From contig JAMLIR010000007.1 in NCBI GenBank assembly GCA_023954045.1, positions 1 through 64,000 on the forward strand: DNA of 64,000 nt. The letters are read 5' to 3'. The notes under the pieces are model-generated. The model searched no databases. It was not told where the DNA came from and saw only the letters and a list, made by a program, of their open reading frames with translations. A program made the position numbers and the translations under genes. The DNA is from Burkholderiaceae bacterium (GTDB lineage Bacteria; Pseudomonadota; Gammaproteobacteria; Burkholderiales; Burkholderiaceae_E). The stretch's first letter is position 1. The number at the start of each line of letters is the position of its first letter. Positions 11,527 through 20,507 of the stretch are shown here, piece after piece.

Positions 11527-12897
11527 TTGCAGAAGCCGCTCCTGATCGCGCCGCAGTGGATCGTCCCCGTCGGCCCGGTGCCGCCGGGCCCCGCCGGGCC
11601 CGAGGCCGCGCACGTCGTGCTCACCCGTCACGCCGTCGTCGTCGAGGCCGACCGGATCGCCGCCGTGCTTCCCGAGGAGGCTGCGCGCGAGCGCTACCCG
11701 GATGCCACGGTCGTGCCGCTGCCCGGGCACCTGCTCGCTCCGGGGTTCGTCAACCTGCACTCGCACGCGGCGATGGCGCTGCTGCGCGGCGTCGGCGACG
11801 ACCTGCCGCTGCATCGCTGGCTGAACCAGCGCATCTGGCCGCTCGAATCGCGGCTCGTCGGGCCGCAGTTCGTCCGCGACGGCGCGCTGCTCGCGTTCCA
11901 CGAGATGCTGCTCGGCGGCGTCACCTGCGTGAACGACATGTACTTCTTCCCGGACGCGGCGATCGAAGCGGCCGCGACGCTCGGCCTGCGCAGCGTGCAC
12001 GGGATCATCGTGATCGACTTCCCGTCCGCCTACGCGAGCGACGCGGGCGACTACCTGCGCAAGGGGCTGGAGTTGCGCGACCGGATGCGCGAGGAGCCGC
12101 TGGTCGGTTTCTGCCTGGCGCCCCACGCGCCGTACACGGTGAGCGACGAGATGCTGCGCCGGATCGCGACGCTGTCGCGCGAGCTCGGGCTGCCGATCCA
12201 CACGCACGTGCACGAGACGCTCGAAGAGGTCCAGGACAGCGTCGCGCGCCACGGCATGCGCCCGCTCGAGCGGCTCGCCGACCTCGGCGTGCTCGGGCCC
12301 GAGCTGATCGCCGTGCACGCGGTGCACATGAGCGACGGCGACCTGCGCCTGCTCGCGGACGCGGGCGCCTCGGTGGCGCACTGCCCGCACTCGAACCTCA
12401 AGCTGGCCAGCGGCATCGCCCCGACCGCGCGGATGCACGAACTCGGGATCGGCGTGGGCATCGGCACCGACGGCTCGGCCAGCAACAACCGGCTGGACCT
12501 GCTCGGCGAGGCGCGCACGGCGGCGCTGCTCGCGAAAGGCCACTCGGGCAGCGCCGAGGCCTGGCCGGCGGCGAAGACGCTGCGTGCGATGACGCTCGAC
12601 GCGGCGCGCGCGCTCGGGATGGACGACCGGATCGGGTCGATCGAGCCAGGCAAGCAGGCCGACCTGGTGGCGCTCGACCTCTCTGCCGCCGAACTCGCGC
12701 CGGTATTCGACCCCGTGTCGCACCTCGTCTACAGCTGCGGGCGCGAGCACGTCCAGCACGTCTGGGTGGCCGGCCGCCATGTTGTCCGCAAGCGACAAAT
12801 AACTGACAACGCCGTCAAGCTTCAGGTTGACGAGGTGGTTGCACGTACTACCGTGTGGCACAATCGCGTTGGCGAAATTTTGTCAGGTCAGGTCTGA
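11527..12897 (+). CDS. mtaD: TRZ/ATZ family amidohydrolase (MTA/SAH deaminase-like)
   Basis: Metal-dependent deaminase of the amidohydrolase superfamily. Close relatives deaminate S-adenosylhomocysteine, 5-methylthioadenosine or guanine-like compounds. The 456-residue protein shows the metal-binding [16 protein letters not shown] (HxH, near residue 78), [21 protein letters not shown] and the [15 protein letters not shown] motif with the metal-ligating Asp. The start is TTG at 11527, since no ATG precedes the conserved sequence. The C-terminal 35-40 residues lie in lower-GC sequence that probably doubles as the promoter of the following ompA-like gene. The ompA-ubiG-gph order downstream is usual in Burkholderiales. 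Exact substrate is not settled. Confidence 0.88.
   Translation: MQKPLLIAPQWIVPVGPVPPGPAGPEAAHVVLTRHAVVVEADRIAAVLPEEAARERYPDATVVPLPGHLLAPGFVNLHSHAAMALLRGVGDDLPLHRWLNQRIWPLESRLVGPQFVRDGALLAFHEMLLGGVTCVNDMYFFPDAAIEAAATLGLRSVHGIIVIDFPSAYASDAGDYLRKGLELRDRMREEPLVGFCLAPHAPYTVSDEMLRRIATLSRELGLPIHTHVHETLEEVQDSVARHGMRPLERLADLGVLGPELIAVHAVHMSDGDLRLLADAGASVAHCPHSNLKLASGIAPTARMHELGIGVGIGTDGSASNNRLDLLGEARTAALLAKGHSGSAEAWPAAKTLRAMTLDAARALGMDDRIGSIEPGKQADLVALDLSAAELAPVFDPVSHLVYSCGREHVQHVWVAGRHVVRKRQITDNAVKLQVDEVVARTTVWHNRVGEILSGQV
12855..12864 (+). promoter_or_regulatory. Possible extended -10 promoter for the ompA-like gene
   Basis: TGTGGCACAAT ends at 12864 and has the TG-n-CACAAT form of an extended -10 element, about 100 nt before the ompA-like ATG. 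No good -35 hexamer lies 16-18 nt upstream. It falls inside the 3' end of the amidohydrolase gene, in a locally AT-richer stretch. Confidence 0.3.
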
Positions 12898-12960
12898 ATC
12901 CGGGCCGCATTGCGCCTGTCAGCGTCGAATCCAGAATTGCGTTCTACCGAAAGGAGAAAC

Positions 12961-13632
12961 ATGAACAAACCGGTCAAACTGGCTTGCGTCGTCGCTGCGG
13001 CGATGCTGGCGGCCCCGTTGGTGTCGTTTTCGCAGACCGCCCCCGCCGACAAGACGGGTTACACCGTGAGCCCCGACCGCGCCGTCGTGAAGAGCGGCAC
13101 CGGTCTGTGCGTGCACACTGGTTACTGGACGCCGGCCGACGCATTCGTCGGTTGTGACGACGACCTTCTGCCGAAGAAGGCTCCGGCTCCCGCCCCGGCT
13201 CCGGCACCCGCGCCCGCCCCGGCTCCGGCTCCCGCCCCGGCTCCGAAGCCTGCCCCGGCTCCGGCCCCGACCAGCGAGAAGGTCACCTTCGCGGCCGACA
13301 CGTTCTTCGACTTCGACAAGGCCGTCCTGAAGCCCGAAGGCAAGGCGCGCCTCGACGACCTGGTGGGCAAGCTGAAGGGCGTGGCGCTCGAGGTGATCAT
13401 CGCCGTCGGCCACACCGACAGCATCGGCACCGATGCCTACAACCAGAAGCTGTCGGTGCGTCGCGCCGAAGCGGTGAAGGCCTACCTGGTGAGCAAGGGC
13501 ATCGAGGCCAACCGGGTCTACACCGAAGGCAAGGGCGAGAAGCAACCCGTCGCCGACAACCGCACCCGCGAAGGCCGCGCGAAGAACCGTCGCGTGGAAG
13601 TCGAGGTGGTCGGCACGCGCGCGCGTCGCTGA
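12961..13632 (+). CDS. OmpA-domain outer-membrane/peptidoglycan-binding protein
   Basis: A 223-residue exported protein with a Sec signal peptide (residues 1-22, cleaved after SFS or nearby), a short two-cysteine segment (LCVHTGYWTPADAFVGCDD), a Pro-Ala repeat linker (about residues 75-105) and a C-terminal OmpA/MotB peptidoglycan-binding domain. That domain has VTFAADTFFDFDKAVLKPEG and GHTDSIGTDAYNQKLSVRRA. The N-terminal beta-barrel of classical OmpA is missing, as is common in this family in Burkholderiales. The ATG at 12961 follows an excellent AAGGAG ribosome site and is preferred over an ORF start at 12910. A strong intrinsic terminator follows. Confidence 0.93.
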   Translation: MNKPVKLACVVAAAMLAAPLVSFSQTAPADKTGYTVSPDRAVVKSGTGLCVHTGYWTPADAFVGCDDDLLPKKAPAPAPAPAPAPAPAPAPAPAPKPAPAPAPTSEKVTFAADTFFDFDKAVLKPEGKARLDDLVGKLKGVALEVIIAVGHTDSIGTDAYNQKLSVRRAEAVKAYLVSKGIEANRVYTEGKGEKQPVADNRTREGRAKNRRVEVEVVGTRARR

Positions 13633-13670
13633 TCGCGCCACCCGGCCGGCTCGTCCGGCCGGATGGCCCG

Positions 13671-13697
13671 AAACCCCGCTTCGGCGGGGTTTTTTTC
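13671..13697 (+). terminator. Intrinsic terminator after the ompA-like gene
   Basis: A textbook rho-independent terminator: stem AAACCCCGC paired with GCGGGGTTT around a TTCG loop, followed by a run of T to 13696. It ends the ompA-like transcript about 40 nt before ubiG, which must therefore use its own promoter or readthrough. Confidence 0.93.
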
Positions 13698-13739
13698 GTC
13701 CCGTAGAATCGAGGCCTGCCCAACGCCCTCGGTGCCCCC

Positions 13740-14456
13740 GTGACCGCCACCCCGCTCGCCAACGTCGATCCCGCCGAACTGGAGAAGTTCCAGGCACTCG
13801 CCTCGCGCTGGTGGGATCCGCACTCGGAATTCCGCCCCCTGCACGAGATCAATCCGCTGCGGCTCGAATGGATCGACCGCATCGCGGTGCTCGACGGCAA
13901 GCGCGCGCTCGACGTCGGCTGTGGCGGGGGAATCCTGGCCGAGGCGATGGCGCAGCGCGGCGCGCAGGTGCGCGGCATCGACCTCGCAGAGCGATCGCTG
14001 CAGGTGGCGGAGTTGCACGCGCTCGAATCCGGCGCCGCGGTCCGGTACGAGCGCATCGCCGCCGAAGAACTGGCCGCGCGCGAGCCCGGCGGCTGGGACG
14101 TGGTCACCTGCATGGAGATGCTCGAGCACGTCCCCGACCCAGAGTCGACGGTGCGCGCCTGCTCGCGGCTGGTGCGCCCCGGCGGCTGGGTGTTCTTCTC
14201 GACGATCAATCGCAACCCGAAGTCGTTCCTGCTGGCGATCGTCGGCGCCGAGTACCTGCTGCGGCTGCTGCCCCGCGGCACGCACGAGTACGAGAAATTC
14301 ATCCGGCCCTCGGAGCTCGCGGCTGCCGCGCGCCGCAGCGGACTGGAGTTGGTCGAGATGACCGGCATGACCTACAACCCGATCACGAAGCGCTACCGGC
14401 TCGACCCGCACGACGTCGACGTCAACTACCTGGCCGTATTCCGGCGCAGCGCCTGA
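13740..14456 (+). CDS. ubiG: Ubiquinone biosynthesis O-methyltransferase
   Basis: SAM-dependent methyltransferase catalysing both O-methylations of ubiquinone synthesis. The 238-residue class I methyltransferase has the SAM-binding motif [15 protein letters not shown] near residue 58, the acidic post-motif GIDLAERSL, and the UbiG N-terminus [20 protein letters not shown]. The start is GTG at 13740, which gives the usual family N-terminus. gph begins five bases after its stop, so the two are probably one transcript. Confidence 0.96.
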   Translation: MTATPLANVDPAELEKFQALASRWWDPHSEFRPLHEINPLRLEWIDRIAVLDGKRALDVGCGGGILAEAMAQRGAQVRGIDLAERSLQVAELHALESGAAVRYERIAAEELAAREPGGWDVVTCMEMLEHVPDPESTVRACSRLVRPGGWVFFSTINRNPKSFLLAIVGAEYLLRLLPRGTHEYEKFIRPSELAAAARRSGLELVEMTGMTYNPITKRYRLDPHDVDVNYLAVFRRSA

Positions 14457-14461
14457 AGCCG

Positions 14462-15130
14462 ATGGCGCCGGACCGACCGCTTGCGGTGTTCTTCGACCTC
14501 GACGGCACGCTGGCCGACACCGCCGGCGACCTCGCTGCCCCGATCCACGCGATGCGTGCCGAGCGCGGATTGCCGCGGATCGCCGACGAGACGCTGCGAC
14601 CGTTCGCATCGATGGGCGCCCGCGGGCTGATCCTCGCGGGGCTGGGCGTGGCGCGCGAAGACGCGGGCTTCGAGGCGCTGCGCGAGGAGTTCCTGCGGCG
14701 CTACGAGGCCGCGATGCTGGTGCGCACGCGGCTGTTTCCCGGGATGGCGCAGGTTCTCGACGCGCTCGACGACGCGGAAATCCGCTGGGGCGTCGTCAGC
14801 AACAAGTTCGAGCGCTACGTGCGCCCGATCCTCGCGGGGCTGGGCCTGCTCGAGCGCTCGGTCTGCGCGGTCGGCGGCGACACGACGCCCTATTCCAAGC
14901 CGCATCCAGAGCCGCTGCTGCACGGCGCCCGGATTGCAGCGGTCGACGCGCGGCAGTGCGTCTACGTCGGCGACGACCAGCGCGACATCGAGGCCGGCCA
15001 CGCCGCCGAAATGCTTGCGATCGCGGCCACCTACGGATTCTGCGGCGGCGACTCGCCACCCGAGCGCTGGGGCGCCGATCACCTGATCGCGCAGCCGCTC
15101 GAGCTTCTCGAGTTGCTGCGGCTGCGCTGA
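14462..15130 (+). CDS. gph: Phosphoglycolate phosphatase, HAD family
   Basis: Dephosphorylates 2-phosphoglycolate, a product of DNA repair and photorespiratory side reactions. The 222-residue protein has the HAD nucleophile motif FFDLDGTLADT (Asp12, Asp14), motif II VVSNK, and C-terminal motif VYVGDDQRDIEAG. The ATG at 14462 gives the normal family length; a longer ORF in the same frame reaching back to 13811 is antisense noise over ubiG. The ubiG-gph pairing is conserved in Burkholderiales. Specificity within the HAD family is inferred from this pairing. Confidence 0.92.
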   Translation: MAPDRPLAVFFDLDGTLADTAGDLAAPIHAMRAERGLPRIADETLRPFASMGARGLILAGLGVAREDAGFEALREEFLRRYEAAMLVRTRLFPGMAQVLDALDDAEIRWGVVSNKFERYVRPILAGLGLLERSVCAVGGDTTPYSKPHPEPLLHGARIAAVDARQCVYVGDDQRDIEAGHAAEMLAIAATYGFCGGDSPPERWGADHLIAQPLELLELLRLR

Positions 15131-15181
15131 CCAACGATCGGGCAGGACGCGAAGGCGATGCGGGCCGTCGCGGGGGGACAC

Positions 15182-15204
15182 CGCGGGCAGTGAGGCCGCC
15201 CGCG
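15182..15204. terminator. Hairpin between convergent gph and DUF1854 genes
   Basis: A 7-bp inverted repeat, CGCGGGC at 15182-15188 and GCCCGCG at 15198-15204, with a 9-nt loop lies in the 91-nt gap between convergent genes. It has no U-run. It may act as a two-way terminator. Confidence 0.4.
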
Positions 15205-15221
15205 CGGCACGCCGCCGCGCG

Positions 15222-15731
15222 TCAGAGAAACCGGTCGAGCAGCTTGCGGCTGGCGCGGTCGAGCGCGGCGATGTCGCGCACCAGGTAGTGGATCCCGTGG
15301 TTGTCGCCGATCAGCAGCGTCGAACGCGACAGCCGTCGGATCGCGTCTTCGCTGGGCAGCACGAAGCGGGTCTCTCCCCGGTCGGTCGTCACGTCCCAGG
15401 TGCAGGGAGTGACGAAGCCGGACACCGCGCGCAGGCCACGGATCTCGGGCATGAATTCGCGCGCCCCGAGTTCCTCGTCGAGCAGCGCGCGCGTGGCCTG
15501 CGGCAGCCCGGAGGGGCGCTGGATCCAGACGAGCTCGTGGCCGTCGACGTCGACCAGCGAGACCGCCTCGTCGGGCGCCGAGATCGGGAACGCGCGCACC
15601 GCCACCGCGCCGACGTGAGTCGTGCCGTCGGCCAGCCGCACGACCAGCCGCCCGAACGAATCGCGTCCGAGCGCGAAACCGGGCGGCGCGATCGTCGCGA
15701 GTCCGCCGCTTCCCTGCTGCGCTTCGTTCAT
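15222..15731 (-). CDS. Cyanophycin-associated DUF1854 protein
   Basis: A 169-residue soluble protein of the DUF1854 family, which recurs beside cphA genes in betaproteobacteria; its function is unknown. The ATG at 15731 overlaps the 3' end of the ABC transporter gene by four bases (stop at 15728), so the two are co-translated. No signal peptide, membrane span or catalytic motif is evident. The region around residues 60-115 (VDVDGHELVWIQRPSGLP, REFMPEIRGL) is typical of the family. Linkage suggests a role in handling cyanophycin or its building blocks together with the transporter. Confidence 0.85.
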   Translation of the reverse strand: MNEAQQGSGGLATIAPPGFALGRDSFGRLVVRLADGTTHVGAVAVRAFPISAPDEAVSLVDVDGHELVWIQRPSGLPQATRALLDEELGAREFMPEIRGLRAVSGFVTPCTWDVTTDRGETRFVLPSEDAIRRLSRSTLLIGDNHGIHYLVRDIAALDRASRKLLDRFL

Positions 15732-18103
15732 GCCTGCTTGGCTCCTCCGGCGATCGGGGGCGCGATTGCCACCGGCTCCTCGGCCTCGCGGTCGCCGCTG
15801 CCTTGCGCGCCGCCCTCGTCGAGGCGATCGGCCTCGGCGCGCCGCTGCTGCGCCTGGTACAGCCGATAGTAGGCGCCCTCGCAGGCCATCAGCTCGTCGT
15901 GCGGGCCGACCTCGATCACCTGGCCCCGATCGAGCACCACCAGCCGGTGCGCCTTGCGAAGCGTGCTCAGCCGGTGCGCGATCGCGATCGTGGTGCGGCC
16001 CTGCACCAGGTTGTCCAGCGCCTTCTGGATCTCCTTCTCGGTGGCGGTGTCGACCGCCGAGGTGGCCTCGTCCATGATCAGGATGCGCGGGTCGATCAGC
16101 AGCGCGCGCGCGATCGAGATGCGCTGGCGCTCGCCGCCCGACAGCGCCTGGCCGCGCTCGCCGACCAGCGAGTCGTAGCCGTGCGGCAGTCGCAGGATGA
16201 ACTCGTGCGCGTGTGCGGCGCGCGCCGCCGCGACGATCTCCTCGCGGGTCGCGTCGGGCTTTCCGTAGGCAATGTTCTCGGCGATGGTCCCGAAGAACAG
16301 GAACGGCTCCTGCAGCACCAGGCCGATGTGGCGCCGGTACTCGGCGTTCGGCAGCGAGCGGATGTCGACGCCGTCGACGAGAATCGAGCCCTCGGAGACG
16401 TCGTAGAACCGGCAGATCAGGTTGACCAGCGTGCTCTTGCCCGAGCCGCTGTGGCCGACCAGGCCGATCATCTCGCCGGGCGCGATGTCGAGGTCGATAC
16501 CGCGGATCACCGCGCGGTTGCCGTAGCGAAAGCCGATGTTGCGCAGCTCGATGCGCCCTTGCACGCGCTGCAGGTGCACCGGCTTCGCGGGCTCGGGGAC
16601 GCTCGAGACATGATCGAGGATGTCGAAGATCCGCTTGGCGCCGGCGGCCGCCTTCTGCGTGTGCGAGACGATGCGGCTCATCGAATCGAGCCGCGTGTAG
16701 AAGCGGCCGATGTAGGCGAGGAACGCGGTGAGCACGCCCACCGTGATGCTGCTGCGCGAGACCTGCCAGATGCCGAACGCCCAGACCACCAGCAGCCCGA
16801 CCTCGGTCGCCAGCGTCACCGACGGCGAGAACAGCGACCAGACGCGGTTCACGCGGTCGTTGACCGCAAGGTTGTGCTCGTTGGCGGCGCGAAAGCGCGC
16901 CGCCTCGCGGTTCTCCTGCGCGAACGCCTTGACCACGCGGATTCCCGGGATCGTGTCGGCGAGCACGTTGGTCACCTCGGACCAGATCCGGTCGACTTTC
17001 TCGAATCCGTGCCGCAGCCGGTCGCGCACCAGGTGGATCAGCCACGCGATGAACGGCAGCGGGATCAGCGTCACCGCCGCGAGCCATGGATCGATCGACA
17101 CCAGGATCGCGGCCGTCATCGCGATCATCAGCACGTCGGTCGCGAAGTCGAGCAGGTGCAGCGACAGGAATATGTTGAGCCGGTCGGTCTCGCTGCCGAT
17201 GCGCGCCATCAGGTCCCCGGTGCGCTTGCCGCCGAAGTATTCGAGCGAGAGCTTCAGCAGGTGCTCGTAGGTGGCCGTGCGCAGGTCCGCGCCCAGCCGC
17301 TCGCTGACCAGCGCCAGGATGTAGGTGCGCGCCCAGCCCAGCACCCACGCGAGCAGCGCGGCGCCGAGCAGCCCGCCCAGGTAGGCGGCGACCAGCGCCT
17401 GGTCGATCGGCTTGCCGTTCTGGAACGGGATCAGTACGTCGTCCATCAGCGGCATCGTCATGTACGGCGGCACCAGCGTGGCCGCGGTCGACGCGAGCGT
17501 CAGCAGGAACCCCGCCAGCAGGCGGCGCCGGTACGGGTGGGCGAATCGCCACAGGCGCAGCAAGGTCCACGTCGACGGCGGCTCCTCGGACTCGCCGGCG
17601 GCGCCCGCCCCGGCCGACGCTTCGGCCGCACAGCGCGGGCACGGTGCGCCCGGCGCCGGCAGCGGCGCCTGGCACTGCGGGCAGGTCGCGGCGGCGCCTT
17701 CGTCCGCGACTGCGGGGCGCGGGCCGACCAGGCGCATGAACCGGTCTGCGAGCCGCTGCGCGGCCGCATGCTGGCCCAGCGTGAACCGCCAGCCGGCGAT
17801 CCGGGAGCTGGCGTCGCGCAACTCGAGTGCACCGACACCGCCGTGATCCGAGAGCTCGAGCCTCTGGCCGGGGTGCGGCGCCCAGCTGTGCCATGATGTG
17901 CGCTCCGGGCCCGCCGCGAGCAGGCGCCCCGGCGTGAGGACCAGCAGTCCGGGCGCGTAGCGCAGCCGCTCGTCGAGGTCGAGTTCGACCCAGGCGAGCA
18001 CCCGTTCGCCCGGTTCGAGCCGGCCCTCGGCCTCGCCACGCCACGAGGCGGGAAGCGATGCGTCGGCAATCCGTGGTGTTGCTGCGGTTGCTGTCATGGA
18101 CAT
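15728..18103 (-). CDS. ABC exporter (permease-ATPase fusion), cyanophycin-associated
   Basis: A 791-residue half-transporter. Residues about 1-130 form a non-transport N-terminal domain. Residues about 140-165 are a zinc-ribbon-like pair, CPQCQ...CPRC. The six-helix exporter membrane domain spans about 190-480 and the ATPase domain about 520-750. The ATPase has Walker A GHSGSGKST, signature LSGGERQR, Walker B ILIMDEATS and a His switch (AHRLS). The fold is that of type IV exporters such as MsbA. It is transcribed divergently from the cyanophycin synthetases, with DUF1854 coupled behind it. This pair is a recurrent neighbour of cphA in betaproteobacteria. The substrate is unknown; peptide or lipid export is as likely as amino-acid transport. 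Confidence 0.88.
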   Translation of the reverse strand: MSMTATAATPRIADASLPASWRGEAEGRLEPGERVLAWVELDLDERLRYAPGLLVLTPGRLLAAGPERTSWHSWAPHPGQRLELSDHGGVGALELRDASSRIAGWRFTLGQHAAAQRLADRFMRLVGPRPAVADEGAAATCPQCQAPLPAPGAPCPRCAAEASAGAGAAGESEEPPSTWTLLRLWRFAHPYRRRLLAGFLLTLASTAATLVPPYMTMPLMDDVLIPFQNGKPIDQALVAAYLGGLLGAALLAWVLGWARTYILALVSERLGADLRTATYEHLLKLSLEYFGGKRTGDLMARIGSETDRLNIFLSLHLLDFATDVLMIAMTAAILVSIDPWLAAVTLIPLPFIAWLIHLVRDRLRHGFEKVDRIWSEVTNVLADTIPGIRVVKAFAQENREAARFRAANEHNLAVNDRVNRVWSLFSPSVTLATEVGLLVVWAFGIWQVSRSSITVGVLTAFLAYIGRFYTRLDSMSRIVSHTQKAAAGAKRIFDILDHVSSVPEPAKPVHLQRVQGRIELRNIGFRYGNRAVIRGIDLDIAPGEMIGLVGHSGSGKSTLVNLICRFYDVSEGSILVDGVDIRSLPNAEYRRHIGLVLQEPFLFFGTIAENIAYGKPDATREEIVAAARAAHAHEFILRLPHGYDSLVGERGQALSGGERQRISIARALLIDPRILIMDEATSAVDTATEKEIQKALDNLVQGRTTIAIAHRLSTLRKAHRLVVLDRGQVIEVGPHDELMACEGAYYRLYQAQQRRAEADRLDEGGAQGSGDREAEEPVAIAPPIAGGAKQA

Positions 18104-18257
18104 CCTGCCGCGACGCCGGGGTCGCGGGCCGGCAAGCTTACCGCATCCCGGGGGGACCCCGGGGCATCACCAATGGCGCGCGGCGCCCGAAAGTGCTCTT
18201 GCGTCAACCGATGCCCGCTTCCCGCGTTGAACGGCGAAACGGCTTCCGGATCCCTAC

Positions 18258-20471
18258 ATGCCCGCACCCAGCCCGCAGGACAACGCCTCCACCGCCCGCA
18301 AGGACATCGAGATCCTCGAGGTCCGGTTCATTCGCGGGCCCGGACGCTGGACCTATCGCCCGGTCCTGGAGGCCGTCGTCGACATCGGCGCGCTCGAGGA
18401 CTTTCCGTCGAACCTGATTCCCGGGTTCCCCGAGCGGCTGGTCGCGTGGCTGCCCTCGCTCGTCGAGCACCAATGCAGCTACGGCGAGCGCGGCGGCTTC
18501 GTCCGGCGGTTGCACGAAGGCACCTGGCCGGCGCACATCCTCGAACACGTGGCGCTCGAGCTGCAGGGGCTGGCCGGCATGCCCGGCGGCTTCGGCCGCG
18601 CCCGCGAGACGTCGAAACGCGGGGTCTACCGGGTCGTGATCCGCTCCTTCCAGGAAGAAGTCGCGCTGGCCGCGCTGCACGCCGCGCGCGACCTGGTCAT
18701 GGCGGCGATCGAGGACCGGGCTTACGACGTTGCAAGCGCGGTCGAGCAGCTGCACGCGCTGTCCGACGAGCATTACCTCGGCCCGAGCACCCTGTCGATC
18801 GTCGACGCGGCCGACGACCGCTCGATCCCGGCGATGCGCCTGAACGACGGCAACCTGGTCCAGCTCGGCTACGGCGCCCGGCAGCACCGCATCTGGACTG
18901 CCGAGTCCGACCTCACCAGCGCGATCGCGGAAGGCATCTCGCGCGACAAGGACCTGACGAAGCAGCTGCTGCAGGCGTGCGGCGTGCCCGTGCCCGAGGG
19001 CCGGCTCGTCAAGAGCCCCGAGGACGCCTGGGAGGCCGCCTGCGAGATCGGCGTGCCGGTGGTCGTCAAGCCCTACGACGGCAACCACGGCCGCGGTGTG
19101 TTCACCAACGTGATGACGCGCGAGGAGGTCGAGGCGGCTTGGGCGGTCGCGATCGAGGAAGGCAGCGGCGTCATCGTCGAGCGCTTCGTGCAGGGCAAGG
19201 AGCACCGGCTGCTGGTGGTCGGCGGCCGGATGGTGGCCGCGGCGCGCGGCGAGCCGGCGATCGTCGTCGGCGACGGCCGCTCGACGGTCACCGAACTGAT
19301 CGACCTGCAGCTGAACAGCGACCCGAGCCGCGGCAGCACCGATGACCGGCCCCTGAACTTCGTGCGCATCGACTCGTCGGCGCGCATGGAGCTCGCCCGC
19401 CAGGGCTACGACGCGGAGTCGATCCCGCCGGCCGGCCAGCAGCTGCTGATCCAGCGCAACGGCAACGTCGCGATCGACGTGACCGGCGAGGTTCATCCCA
19501 CCATCGCCCACGCCGTGGCGGTGGCCGCCGACGTGGTCGGCCTGGACATCGCCGGCATCGACCTCGTGGTCGAGGACATCTCGAAATCGCTCTACGAGCA
19601 GCGCGGCGCGATCGTCGAGGTCAACGCGGGCCCGGGCCTGCTGATGCACCTCAAGCCGGCGGCGGGCGCGGCGCAGCCGGTGGGCGCCGCGATCGCGAAC
19701 AACCTGTTTCCCGAGGGCGACTCCGGGCGCATCCCGATCGTCGGCATCGCCGGCACCCGCAGCGGCGCCGCGATCGCGCGCCTGGTCGCCGAGTTCCTCC
19801 GGCTGGCCGGCACGCGCGCGGGCCTGGCCTGCGGCGACGGGCTGTTCGTCGGCGCGCGCCGCCTCGCCGAAGGCGACTGCGCGCACTGGGAGCCCGCTCG
19901 CAGGCTGTTGATGAACCGCCGCGTCGAGGCCGCGGTCGTCGAGAACGGCGGCGCCGCGATCGTCTCCGAAGGGCTGGCCTACGACCGCTGCCTCGTCGGC
20001 GTGGTCACCGGCATCGATCCCGAGGCGACGATTCCCGAATTCGACATCGCGAGCGCCGAGCAGATGTACTCGGTGCTGCGCACCCAGATCGACGTCGTGC
20101 TTCCCGAAGGCGCCGCGGTGCTCAATGCCGCCGACCCGCTGGTCGCGAAGATGGCGTCGCTGTGCGACGGCGACGTGGTGTTCTTCGACGCCGGCGCCGG
20201 CGGGGAGGTGGTCGACGCGCACCTGGCCACCGGGCGGCGCGCGGTGCTCGTGCGGTCCGGGCGCATCGTGCTGGCCACCGGCGAGCGCGGCGTCCCGGTG
20301 GCCGAACTGTCGCGCCTGGACACGGGCAGCGCGGGCGGGCATCGGCTCGACGACCTGCTTCCCGCAATCGCGTCCGCATGGGCGCTGGGCATCGCTCCCG
20401 ACCTCATCCGCACCGGCATCGAGACGCTGTGCGCGGCCCACGCCGAGTCGAACGAAACAGTCGCAGCCTGA
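18258..20471 (+). CDS. Cyanophycin synthetase-like protein CphA' (degenerate Mur domain)
   Basis: A 737-residue paralogue of cyanophycin synthetase. The N domain (about 1-160) keeps a metallohydrolase-like HILEHVALE pattern (H93, E96, H97, E101). The ATP-grasp domain (about 200-480) looks intact, with K271-P-Y-D-G-N-H-G-R-G and EVNAGPGL at 454-461. The Mur-ligase-like M domain has lost its P-loop: where CphA has GTNGKTTT this has GTRSGAA (499-505), and the C-terminal Mur ligase subdomain is missing. It should therefore not add arginine by the normal M-site reaction. It may add aspartate, make or trim primers, or help CphA structurally. It ends 36 nt before cphA, probably one operon. The start codon has a weak ribosome site. 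Confidence 0.88.
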   Translation: MPAPSPQDNASTARKDIEILEVRFIRGPGRWTYRPVLEAVVDIGALEDFPSNLIPGFPERLVAWLPSLVEHQCSYGERGGFVRRLHEGTWPAHILEHVALELQGLAGMPGGFGRARETSKRGVYRVVIRSFQEEVALAALHAARDLVMAAIEDRAYDVASAVEQLHALSDEHYLGPSTLSIVDAADDRSIPAMRLNDGNLVQLGYGARQHRIWTAESDLTSAIAEGISRDKDLTKQLLQACGVPVPEGRLVKSPEDAWEAACEIGVPVVVKPYDGNHGRGVFTNVMTREEVEAAWAVAIEEGSGVIVERFVQGKEHRLLVVGGRMVAAARGEPAIVVGDGRSTVTELIDLQLNSDPSRGSTDDRPLNFVRIDSSARMELARQGYDAESIPPAGQQLLIQRNGNVAIDVTGEVHPTIAHAVAVAADVVGLDIAGIDLVVEDISKSLYEQRGAIVEVNAGPGLLMHLKPAAGAAQPVGAAIANNLFPEGDSGRIPIVGIAGTRSGAAIARLVAEFLRLAGTRAGLACGDGLFVGARRLAEGDCAHWEPARRLLMNRRVEAAVVENGGAAIVSEGLAYDRCLVGVVTGIDPEATIPEFDIASAEQMYSVLRTQIDVVLPEGAAVLNAADPLVAKMASLCDGDVVFFDAGAGGEVVDAHLATGRRAVLVRSGRIVLATGERGVPVAELSRLDTGSAGGHRLDDLLPAIASAWALGIAPDLIRTGIETLCAAHAESNETVAA

Positions 20472-20507
20472 ACGCGCGCCGCGGCGCGCCCAAACGCACC
20501 ACCCGTC

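Noticed and set aside
13140-13275. Pro-Ala coding repeat as a mobile or CRISPR-like repeat
   Set aside because: It is the in-frame Pro-Ala linker of the OmpA-domain protein, made of short degenerate codon repeats.
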